DNA from: Azolla pinnata
Lineage: Eukaryota; Streptophyta; Polypodiopsida; Salviniales; Salviniaceae
Reading direction: 5' to 3'
DNA length: 64,000 nt
Assembly: GCA_037176905.1 (NCBI GenBank)
Contig: JBBBWG010022223.1
Location: forward strand, 1-64,000
Shown: positions 11,559 through 22,654 of the stretch, one piece after another
How positions within the stretch are numbered: the first letter of the stretch is position 1
How the letters are laid out: every line of letters begins with the position of its first letter
Program-made: the position numbers and the translations under genes
The notes under the pieces: model-generated
Seen by the model: only the letters and a program-made list of their open reading frames with translations
Told to the model about the DNA's origin: nothing
The model's database searches: none

Positions 11559-14500
11559 CTATCCATCCTCATCCTCAATTTGACTCCAAAGAGCTTCCAC
11601 ATACACCTGCTCAGCTTTTGCATCCTCCACTTCAGAGTTACAAACAGCAGCATCTTGTTGCTGATGAGTAATGGCCTCTTCAGGAATCTCGTCCTCGGAA
11701 ACTAGAGCTCCGGCAGTGATGCCGGAGTTCATCGCTTCAGCTTCTTTGACTTGCATTGCTCTTAATTCTGAGTAGGCATCATTGATTGCTTGCCTTGTGG
11801 CTGGCCTGTCAGAATCAGCATATTTAGGGGGTGGCATTTTGAATGGCAAGATGAATCTATCAATGCCCAACTGATCATGTCCATGTCCATCATTCGCTAG
11901 ATGTGGGGATGGTGGTGGCTCCACTAACACAATCCCAAGCTCGTAGTTTGATATTTGAAGTGATGATCCAAGAGCATTTCCAGAGTCACCCACTCTACAT
12001 GCTGGCCGGCCCCATGCCGCAGGGCTGAAGTTATGTGAACCACAGTATAACCATCCATATGGCCGGGATGTTGGAGATTCCTGAAACCTCCTCCTAGCAA
12101 CCTAAGTTCATTAAATGTACAAATCGATGAGTATATACACAAACACGCACATAGATTTGACAATGTATGCATATTCACATAGTATACATATGCAAACATA
12201 TGTATGTATATTCATGTTATACATATATGCACATGCATACATACCCCATGCATGAGCCTCCTTGTGTGTATGTAAAGGACATACATACACAAATACACAC
12301 ACCCATTTGTTTATCAGTATATACTGCCTCAAAGTCAAGGCATTCGTACTCAAACCATGACATACCAACTATGTGATCTTTATACGATTAAATGTATTAC
12401 CTTGATGTGCATTGGAAACCCCTCTCTCTGTGGGGGATGAGGAACTGCATCGTGGAGCAATGTTGCTGATTTCAGGCGTATCCATGCACTCTGAACGCAT
12501 CACAGAAGCTCTGAGGTCAAACTTCTAAGACTCCAAGAAGAACACCTTGGAAGCTAATAATTACCTCAGCAAAACAGAGTATCCCATAATGCGATAAGTT
12601 TTGTTTAACCCTATCGATAGTTGGGAATACAATACCAATAGATGGATTCATAGCCTCATGTTCAGCGGTCCAACATCCCCACTGTAACAGAAACCGTACA
12701 CATTCAAAATCTGCTTCTTCACATTCTCCATAAACTTAGAAAACTAGATTGTAAAAGGAATTATCATACCTCTGGATCTGAATCTTGAGAGCATGAGGAA
12801 GACTCTGCCCTTTGCCCTGATGCTGCAGCAAAGGCTGCAAGAAACTTTGCATCTAGTGAAGTACCAATAGAGGACGAACCTTTACATGTAGCCAAATTAG
12901 ATCACCTTCAGTGAGAGTGAAAAAAAAAATTGGTCCTCTTCCTCAACAGCTCTTACCCACAAAGAAGTCGCTTTCATGAGAATTGATCCACTTGTACCTT
13001 GAAAGCACCTATATATGTACAGGAAAAGAAAATCAAACATGAAAGAATGCAGTAAAAAAGTTGATACATTTAATATGTGGCATATACATGTTCAAGTCTC
13101 CACATGCCCCAACTGTTATGTAGTGACTTGAGTAAGCGCCCAATTGCTGTAAGTTCTTCATTCGTCAGGACAGTAGTGGACAACATTGAGAATTTGGGAC
13201 CCTGAATATATATGCCTAAGTTAATCAATAAGTCAAAACCATTTTATTTAGATTGTTAAGTCGTTCCTCAAACACATCTTATGGAAATCTACCTGAAAGA
13301 CATAGACTGCAAGTTTTACAGCTGCGTCAGACTGTCCTGACGCAACAGCTAATGCTTCAGTTGGCCATATACAGGCAGCAAACGAGAAAAAACCTTTGTC
13401 ACATAGCAAAGCAAGCCAGCTCGCAATGTCCCTTGGAAGGAATCCCAACTTAATAAATCCTTGGTCACTCTGGACTGCAACGCTCTCCATAGTATTTATA
13501 TCTGTGGTGGAGGGTTACCTTAGGTCTATTCATGAACAACAAAATCAAAGTTTACCCATGAATTTCCAGCATGTGCTTGTAGCAGGGGCAAAACCTGAGT
13601 TATGAAGATCTTCTTGTAGGAATAAATCTTGACTGGAGCATAATGCTTGCGACGTAACAACCACACTCACGGCATTAGGATCTGCCTTCAAATATTTAGC
13701 TCGCTTGAGTAATACTGGCATCGTGGAACCATTATACATGCTAATATCATTCAAGACAGCTGCGAGAGAGCGAATTCGTAAGCCATTCTGATCTGCCGTA
13801 GCACAGAAGCGATATTTCACCCCAGCTACAGTACAGGCTACAATGCCAAGATTCCTATGAGAATAATCCACTTCATGCTGAGAAAGACTGAACGAATCCT
13901 ATATTTAAGTTCATGAAGAAGATGAGTCCATTAATGTGAAAAGAAAAAACGGCCTCTCTCAATGAGTACACTCTATGCTTGCCAAATGCAGAGAACCTTT
14001 ACCTTTTCTAATGTTGCCAGGAATTGAGGAGCATTTTCATACATCCGATGATGTATTCCTGGGATTGATGCTACCAAAGACCCTGTTGCAAGTGAAAAAT
14101 CAAATGCAGCAAGATCTGTAATCCAGTGAGCTTCCGAAGGAGCATTTTCTAGTATATTTGCAAGAAAACTTGCCAGTTGAGAGGCAAAATCAGTAGTGGT
14201 GGAGACATCTTGTCGAAAAAGGGACTGGAAATCTGGGATTTGGCGACGAGGAAAATCTTGACACCAAACATTGTTTGTGACCTGAAACCACTGGAAATCA
14301 ATAATACAAAAGGGGCAGTTCAAGGGATGAATGAGCCTCAAATTTAGAAAAGATGAACTTCAATGAGAAGATTACTTGAAGTTAAAAGACCTGTTTGAAG
14401 CTCAAATTAGCAGATGAAACTATAACACGGATCGACTTGGTCCGATATTGAAGAAAAACTTTTGGATGATGACAACCTATCCCTTGACCCTTTCCAATCA

Positions 14501-17500
14501 AGCTACTCTTAGGAAATAGTGGGTATCTGAAAAAACTTGCATTGTGATATTAATATAGAGCTTTCACACATTAATAGAATTTCTTCCAAAGCCTTAAGAG
14601 GTTCTTACACCAAGGTGACATTTGGCCAATCAGCGTATGGTTTCTCACAGCGATCTTCAAATGTTGAACTAAAACAACACTGAGCATTATGACAAGTTAC
14701 AGTGATTGGAATATCATTCGAGATACCAGAAAAAGACAAGAACCTGCAAAAAAGGCGAACACAAATGATAATGTTTGAGGTTTTATTGTATATGCCATAA
14801 GGCGAACCATTTCTAAGTCTTACCATTCCACATCATATGTGAAAGTGGTAATAAATAGTGCTCGAACATCATCTATTGGTTGGAAGAGCTCCTCGAGCGA
14901 GACAGTATTGAGATGGCTATCAGGTACATCCTTGAGCCGGTTCAAAAAATATCCAGATGAATCAATATTGTAACTTGGGACATGCACATCTTTTCTGTTG
15001 TGTTGTTCCTTACTTTGAGAATTTATCTTCAAATTCTGATCATCTTCCATGAGAGATTTATGTTTCTCATTGGAAGAATGCCCATTTCTCTCGTTTTGTG
15101 TGCATTTAGTGTATGTCTCACTTTGATCATGTTCTCCCTTCTTGTATTGTTCATCACTTCGAGAGCATTTTAAATTTTGAATTTCAGCAACACAACCATG
15201 AAGTTCCACCTTTGGACTTATTTCTGCATCACATGTGTATGGACTTTCTTTTTTACCTTCAAATTGTTCCTTTCTTTGACAATTTATCTCCACTTTTGGA
15301 CAATTATCTATAAGAGAAGTATGCATTTCAAGGGAGGAATGTGTCTTCCTCTCTTCTTGCGTGCATTTAGTATATGTCCCACTACAATCATCTTCTTTCT
15401 TGTTGTATTGTTCCTCGCTCTTAGTGCTTTTCAAAGTTTGAGCTTCAGCAACATAACCATGAAGATCCACAATTGGACAACTTTTTGGGTATGCTGCATC
15501 ATATGCGTATTGACTTCCCTTTCTTTGAGACTTTATCTTTGAGTATCGATCACCATGTGCAAGAGATTCATGCACTTCAATGGAAGAATGCTTATTCCTA
15601 TCTTCTTGTGTGAATTTAGTATACATCCCGTTTTGGTCATGTTCATTCTTCTCATGTTGTTTCCCACGCTGAGAGCATCTTAAATTTTGAGCTTCAGCAA
15701 CACAACCATGTAGATTCATTTTTGTATTGCTTTCTAGACATGCATCAGTTGTGTATGAAATCCTTTCCTTCGAGAGTTTATCTTCAAACTGTGCCTTTGT
15801 TTGAGATTTTATCTTCAAAGTTTGATAGAGAGATTCGTTTGAGGAATGCATCTTCGTCTCTTCTTGTACACATTTAGTATATGTCCCACTTTGATCATGC
15901 TCTTTCTTCTTGTATTGTTCGTTGCTTTTTCTGCAATTTTGATATTGAGCTTCAGTAACACAACCAGAAAGATCTATTTTTGGAATGATTTCTTGGCATT
16001 CTGTCTCAAATATGTGCGAACTACATTTCCTTGTGACTTTATCTTCAATCTGTTCCTTTGTTCGAGAATTAATCTTTAACTTTTGATAGTGATCTATGGC
16101 GAAGTCATGCACTTCTCTCTCTTGTGTGCATTTAGTATACGTCCCGCTTTGATCATGTTCTTTCTTCTTGTATTGTTCCTTACTTCTAGTGCAATTTAAA
16201 TTTCGGAATTCAACAACACAGTCATGAAAATCCACTTTTGGATTGAGCTCTTGACATGCTGCACCACATCTGTGTGGACAACCATTCCTCGCAAATAAGT
16301 GATCTTCCAACAGTTCTTTTTTTTTATAATTAATCTTCGAATTTTTATTGTTGTCTACGAGAAATTCTTGTGTTTCAAATGAGGATTGCTTGTTCCTCCC
16401 TTCCTGTGCAAGTTCAATACATGTCCTGCTTTTATAATGTTCTTTCTTCTTGTGATGATGTTCCTCAATTTGGTTGAGTTTTAAATTTTCAGCTTCAGCA
16501 ACACAACCATCAAGGCCCACTTTCGGAATGATTTTTGGGCATGCCTCACAACATGTGTATGGGCTGCCATTACTACCATGGACTGTATCAGATATGTTGT
16601 TGCAAGCTTTTCTGTTTAAAGCATACCCCGATTTGGACTCTGAATCCTTGCCATCATCTCTGTCTAGAACCATTTTTTGTGGCTCATCAATAAGGGTTTG
16701 TGAGCACCTTTTCTGAATGAAAACAGATGTAGTTGTAGGTATCACCACCTTCAGTTCTTTTGAGTGATATTTCTCACTCACCTGAACCATGTTTTCTACA
16801 TAGGAAGTGCCTGATAATTTGTGCGTTGTTTCATTCACTGAAGTATCCCCTTTGTTTTGCACATCGATCAAATGTGTAATATTCATTGCTGCAGCAAGGT
16901 CATCAACTTCAAATGATGGCTCTTTGGATCGAAGACAGTTGGATATTTCCTTTCCTGTCTTAATGTGGGTTAGCATGTTATTATCATTAGAGCCGTTACA
17001 TTGTTGACTTCCAAGGATTTGTTTACTTTCGTCATATAAATACCTAAGCTCGGAAGCCTTACAAAATGACGCCCTGTGAACAAAGCTTCCTGAAGATTGA
17101 CAGTTTTTTGCTTGATCAGCTTCTGCTCTATCACAATATTTTAATAATAATTTACAATTCTTTTCTGGTAAAGCTGTCTCCCCACTAGTAGCATCTCGGC
17201 ACTCTGTCAGACAATGTTCATCCTCAAAAAGCAAACTTGCTGTTTCAAATGACATAATAGAGTGCAGTCTCTTCACCTCTGGCGTACATTGCTTTTGAAA
17301 ATTTACAAGATGTTCCAAGAATATGTCCTTATCTATAAATTCTGTATCGGCTGTTCTCATGTGATCTTCAATAGATAACTCTTCATGTGCTGTTTTGTAC
17401 ATGCCTTTGCCTTCATCTGATTTTGAATAAGCTTTCAACCCTTCTTCTTTGCTTTGAAGTATAGGGCATTTGGGATCATAATCTGAAACATGGCATGTTA

Positions 17501-19771
17501 TTTCCTTTCCAATTTTTGGAAGATAAAGATTATCAATAGTGTTCTCTCTTGCTGAGCATTTCTCTTCAGCTACTAAATCCGTTTTCAGTGAATTTTCATA
17601 ATCTGCTTGCACTACCTTTGAGCATAATTCCGCTGGCTCCAGATTGCTACTAGTGGATGCATATGCTGTTAAATTATCATACCCATTCATGGCAACCATT
17701 GTCAACTGTCCGGATGAACAGTTATTTTGAAAAGGAATATGTGATGTCATGCCATCTTTACAAATATGGTAAGCTTTATTCTCAGCAACCAAAAGCATAG
17801 GTTCCCTCTTGTCAATATAGGGATCAATTTTGCTCTCATTGAGCAAAGAAGTCCTTAGCTCTATGCTTGCCTTCACAAGATTGAAAGCAGAACGTAATTT
17901 GTTCTCTAGATCTAACGAAACACTTGTATCAATTGGACGGCACTGTACTATATTTTCATGTCCTGCACTTTTTCTGGAGAAATTCACATTTGCATCATCC
18001 AAATGCTGCATAACGAAGTGTTCCTTGTCACACATAACTGTGTTCAATGGTTCAAGTTTCAATTTCCCTTCCTCCTTGGTCCTAGTCGAGCAACATGATT
18101 TACCAGCAAATTTCGGGATGGATGAATCTAAAATATTGAAATGTTCCATTTCTGTTTTAACCAAATGTTCATGCACTGGATAATTTTGTATCGGCTCATC
18201 AGCTTGGAGAAAATTGCAATCACATGGTGATAATCCACCCTTGGGGCACAAATGTGGTGATGACATAGAGACCCTCTTTTCAGATGAGATTTTCTCGCCT
18301 ATAATACCGATTTGAGTGCACAGATGAATTGAATCATCTCGTCTTTTCTTCACAAAGTTTGACAAAGCCAAAGAACGAGTTTCAATGATGAATCCAACAG
18401 CTAATTGGCAATCAAGCTCAAGACACTTGCCAGCTTGCGTTGGGCCAACGAGAGAAACCTCGTCGCCACATTTTAAGGTTATGCTTCTTCCCATCAACTC
18501 ATGGCCATTCACGAAGATACCATTCAAAGAAGACTTGAATGAGGTGGACTCAGGTATTGCATCTCCATCAATAACCTAGCACAAGAGACAGGTTTAATGC
18601 AGGTTACTGGGAGGCCTATGAAGAGAGATTGTCGGGAAGGTTGTCTCCTGAGCAATTAGTTGCTAATGTCAATTATTAACACACTATGGTTATTCTCTCA
18701 GATATCATCAAAATTATAGCACAATGTATATTACGTTGTCTTGGTTACTTAAATGTATATCTATCTATAGGGAGAATTGATCCGCATAGATCAGAAAGCT
18801 AGAAGATTGGACGAAGCATTTGGAACATGAAGAATTAAACAAAAAGAAAACGGTTCATCTTTTTCACAGACAGAGAGAGAGAGAGAGAGAGAGAGAAAGA
18901 TGCCATTATAAAGGAAAACTACAATTAACCAACTTGCTTCATGGTTTTCACACTTACAGGACTGTCTCTGAAAACAGACGGGAAAAGCTAAGGCTTTATT
19001 TGTTTTTGGAAGCAGTAATCCCAGAAGGAAATGTATCCAATTGGATCTAGGAAAACAGCAGAGATATTCTTGAGACAAGTCTGCCAATTCATGAAGGAGA
19101 CGCCACGAAAAGATACAAACAAATAAGAAGCTGTTTTCAGCCTATTCAACACCTTCTTAATCAGATGAGGTTGAAGTCCAAATCAAATAAAAAAACGAAC
19201 TATAAAGAAGAGAACCCATCAAAATTTCAAACAAATTCAAAAGGCCATTATCTTTCGGTTAATAGAAGACCAGCTGGATCAAGAGAATTCTTGGTTCAAA
19301 ATATACAAATATGCAAAAAGCAGCTTCAAACAAACTCAAAAGGCCTTCACCTTCGAGTTAAGTAGAGAGACCAGCTTGATCAAACGAAAATCTTGGTTCA
19401 AGACATCTAAATATGCAAAAAACAGCTTGACACACAAATTAAAGATCGGATTTTTTCTAAGGGAATGGTACCTTCTCGGGAGCGGGGCCATGGCTAAGGA
19501 TGAGGCCACGGCGGCGAGAGAGAGACCGTATATGGCAGTGCCGGCGGCTCACCCGACTGTCTCGGAAGACCAAATCACACCATTTCCTGGATCGCCCGAT
19601 GGAGAGGACGGAACCTTGAGAGATGTGGAGGGAGGAGCAGAGCTCCCCGGTTCGGGAGAGGTACATGGGGGCTGAGAGGGGCCGTATGAAGTAGTCGACG
19701 CCGCCCTGGAGGCCGGCATTGTCGTCTGCTGCAGCGGCAGCTGGGCACGATCTGCGTCTCTTGGGGCCCAT
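11559..19771 (-). CDS. FHA-domain tyrosyl-DNA phosphodiesterase, Tdp1-beta type
   Basis: Relative of Arabidopsis At5g07400: an FHA phosphopeptide-binding domain fused to a Tdp1 phospholipase-D-like domain, the family that hydrolyses covalent adducts on DNA 3' ends. Thirteen exons: 19472-19771, 14824-18575, 14609-14743, about 14391-14526, 14003-14290, 13556-13898, 13293-13501, 13088-13201, 12957-13008, 12770-12879, 12565-12681, 12401-12490 and 11559-12101. Phases close to about 2062 aa. FHA: SIGRSRKW, SRVSRRHCHIRSL (exon 1), NGIFVNG (exon 2). First HKD-type motif: CHHPK then SSANL (exon 4). Second: MHIK (end of exon 12) then GSHNFSPAAWG (exon 13). Both catalytic His-x-Lys pairs and the following Asn are present. 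The C-terminal 712 residues match the family layout. Exon 2 alone encodes about 1250 aa and roughly doubles the usual protein length. Nuclear location is inferred from the function. Confidence 0.9.
14985..16580 (-). repeat. Six tandem coding repeats of about 88 residues in Tdp1-beta exon 2
   Basis: Protein residues about 767-1297 consist of six degenerate copies (82-95 residues each). Shared blocks, in order, are: PKVDLHGCVAEAQNL, a charged EEQYKKKEHDQSGTYTK block, TQEERNKHSS, then a variable acidic/Asn part, LKINSQ and KEQFEDK. Copies differ at many positions and the reading frame is kept in all, so the array is old or evolving under some constraint. The composition (Lys, Glu, Gln, Ser, Cys) suggests a disordered or weakly helical linker between the FHA and Tdp1 parts. 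I do not recognise the unit from another family. Confidence 0.85.
18866..19440. repeat. GA run and tandem duplication in Tdp1-beta intron 1
   Basis: Intron 1 (18576-19471) contains a GA dinucleotide run (about 18868-18898). It also holds a tandem duplication of about 115 bp: segments with 'ggttcaa...caaatatgcaaaaa.cagctt' and 'aaaggcc' occur at about 19222-19330 and 19335-19440. No coding capacity. Confidence 0.75.
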
Positions 19772-20308
19772 CGCCGAGGCAGAATCCTGAAAGAGGGGAA
19801 GGCGCCAAAGAAGAAGAAGCTCTGCTCTGTGTTCAAAATCCTAAGTTCTCTATATTTCCTGAAATACCCCTACCAAGACACAGCTTCACCATCATCACCA
19901 TCATCATCATCACCATCATCATCATCACCATCACCACCACCATCATCATCATCACCATCACCATCACCATCACCACCATCACCATCACCATCATCATCAT
20001 CATCGGCATTCGATGGGCAAGCTGTAATAGACGACGGTGTGTACTGGTCCTCTCGTTCGTCGGATGGCCTGAGGTTCCCAAAGAAAACAGCAAATCAGAT
20101 ACAGCATTTTCAAACTAATCAATGAAGCATTGTATGCATGCATGCATCGTGTATGTTTGTGTGGATGCATGTGAGTAGATCTGTTAGGGAACATAGTAGG
20201 AGCTCCCTTCTTTCCAAGGGAGGGACAGGGGAGAGGGTAGAGGCATGGTACAGGCTCCCACATCAAGCACACAATTGCCCACATCAATGCCTGCATCAAA
20301 CTCTGCAA

Positions 20309-20351
<43 letters not shown>

Positions 20352-20352
20352 G
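19772..20352. repeat. Divergent spacer, Tdp1-beta side: ATC/ACC and CT microsatellites
   Basis: Upstream of the Tdp1-beta ATG lie an ATC/ACC trinucleotide tract (about 19887-20004), a short CATG run (about 20137-20148) and a CT dinucleotide run (about 20309-20349). The tracts lie in what should be the promoter or 5' leader of the minus-strand gene. Open frames over them are low-complexity. Confidence 0.75.
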
Positions 20353-21379
20353 TCTCCTTCTAACTCGCGATGAATGTCTGTATTGATGGATGGGTTATCC
20401 ATGTCCTCGAATCGATTGTGGGCACTTGAATGCCTGACATGGCAGCTTATTCCTTCTACCTTCCACCCTCCATTGGAAAAACAGAAGAAAGCTCCTCCTA
20501 GGTTCCCTCCCGAGTAAATAATTCGACATGGAATAGTGAATCCATTGCCAATGCAAGATGATTTGTTTTGCTAGTGGAGATTGTCAGATCCAACTAGATT
20601 GCTCGTTCGTCTCCCGTATGGTTTAGAGATCTGTAGGACCAAAGGTTAGATAGATATAAGAGAGATGCAGTTCCTATCAAGGCTATGTATGTATGGTAGC
20701 TAAAATCAATGGGATTTGGTTCTGTATTTATAGAGGCGGAGAAGATCAGGGCGATACCGCCTGTGCATGCACTCCCACCACACAAAGTGTTGGCTCTTTT
20801 CCGTGGCTTTGCCGATGTGACGTGATGGGCCACGCGGAATCGGATCGCTAGATTTCATTCATCTCGATCTCAGCTCGACGAGAGCCGATCGGCTTTACGC
20901 CACTCGCATCACTCGCATCAGTCAGAAGCGGTTCCAACGGTCAAAGTCACGATGTTGTCATGCATGATGGACTTCAAGGTGTGATGGACTTCGGAACCGT
21001 AACCAGGACATCGGGACAATGTGTATGGGATAAACCATCAGGAACATGCATCGGGACCCAAAGGACCAATGGTCTCGATCGTATCCACCGCCCAGATGCA
21101 GCATGCTAAGAGCTGCATCTATAGATGCCCTTTGGTTCAGGCCATCCATCCGAACACATGAGACATGGCCCAGTACGGTGCATCAGCGAGCTCCTGCATG
21201 CTTGCTTACGGCCCCGATTCCTGAGACTGTTAAGGCTGATCGATGACCACGAAGACCAAAGGAACCGAATCTTTGACCACCCCCGCGTTTCAAAAGAGCT
21301 ATGCCAATGTTTCCTCGATCAATCCATTGTCTGGTTTGAATGCCTAGGCATCGGCAATGGTTCAGTTTCAGTCAGAGGT
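20353..21379. other. Divergent spacer, no gene seen
   Basis: Ordinary-looking sequence between the Tdp1-beta and TatD genes. Several short open frames on both strands (for example around 21046-21388) have no recognisable domain or splice partners. The remaining part of the spacer, 21861-22654, contains scattered ATT-rich sequence and the probable TatD promoter, again without a TATA box that I would defend. Confidence 0.4.
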
Positions 21380-21860
21380 GAGCCATGAAGCAGGTTTATC
21401 GTGGCTTAACAACTTAAGAGCTAGGTTGGTTTTGGTTTTGGATCGAGGCTTCCAAACCAGTTTAAGTCTTGGTTCAAGAGACACTGGTTTGGTTTGAAAT
21501 GTGTTGGTTTCAGTTTAACCACTTAAAACTGGGCCTGAATGGTTTAAACCGTTTATGATATTTTTGATATTTCACAAAACATAACAGCCATGTTTTTTGA
21601 CCCTAGCTAGAAGTCTGCGGGGTCAACATGGTTTGGTTGCGGTTTAATGGTGTGGGGTTTTTAATAATTTAAGCTTGAATATTTTGAAAACGGGTCGGGT
21701 TTGGTTTGGCTGTGGTTTACTGGTTTAAGCTTAGCGGCTTATCGTTTCAATTAGTTTTGGTTTAAATTCTATTCTTCTTCAAACGACTTATTTTAAGTTT
21801 GAGTTAAAAAAAAAACTTTTTGGTTTGTTTTCAGTTTAGCTCAAAGCAACTCAACTTGAG
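21380..21860. repeat. GGTTT-rich degenerate repeat
   Basis: Short motifs such as 'ggtttggttt', 'tggtttaa' and 'ggttttggtttt' recur many times over about 480 bases, together with their complement 'aaaccagttt'. Subterminal clusters of this kind occur in some plant DNA transposons, but no terminal inverted repeats or target duplication could be identified. I call it only a degenerate repeat. Confidence 0.45.
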
Positions 21861-22654
21861 CCTAATCTACAACCGAATCTCGCTTGTCGAATATAATCAT
21901 ATAATGGTTGTGTTTAAACTATCCATTGGGACAGACTATGTTTGTAATAATCCAACATGGCGCTTGCCCTAGCATTGAGTTATAACGAAAGACATCGTGA
22001 TATGGAGTTGCTGAGCTAGTAGATACCGCGATATGAAGTTAGTCGAGCTAGCTAACTGGAGAATGATACAATTTGGTCTGTATGACTGACTATATCAAGA
22101 TGTTTGGTTGAGCTAGCTCTAGCTATACATACAATGAAACCATGCGTGTAAGTACGTTGCAGACACAGGCATAACAAGTTGTTTCAGGTTGAGCCCGTGA
22201 CATTTGAGATAATCGTGTAGAACATAAAGTGACTACATTAGAGATAATCGCGATGTTCGACGGGAGGTTTCTCACAAAACCCCATTGCTTTAACAGAGCT
22301 CATTAACAATCGCATGCTGCATAATAGTCTATCTATGCACGACCAGTCGTGCAATCGGTTTTTACATCATTATTCGTCAAAACAACATGATCAGATACTG
22401 CAATCTGTCGTATCATTTGCCATTTAATCATCGGAACCACAACCACGATTATCTTACCCGCATCGATTGCTCTATCATTATCATTATTATTGTCATCAGT
22501 GGAACAATGAGAAGCATCTTAATCTGTAAAATTTTGCCCTGTGTTTTTAAACCTAAAGCTGTAAATATGTTTTCAAATCCAAAATAGTTCTCTGAAACGT
22601 GGAGTCTATTCCTGTAATATGTTCTTTCGAATCCACTCTGCTGTTGCCTGATCC

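Noticed and set aside
14982-16079. Plus-strand frames opposite Tdp1-beta exon 2
   Set aside because: They are antisense shadows of the in-frame repeat array and look hydrophobic only because they mirror Lys/Glu-rich codons.
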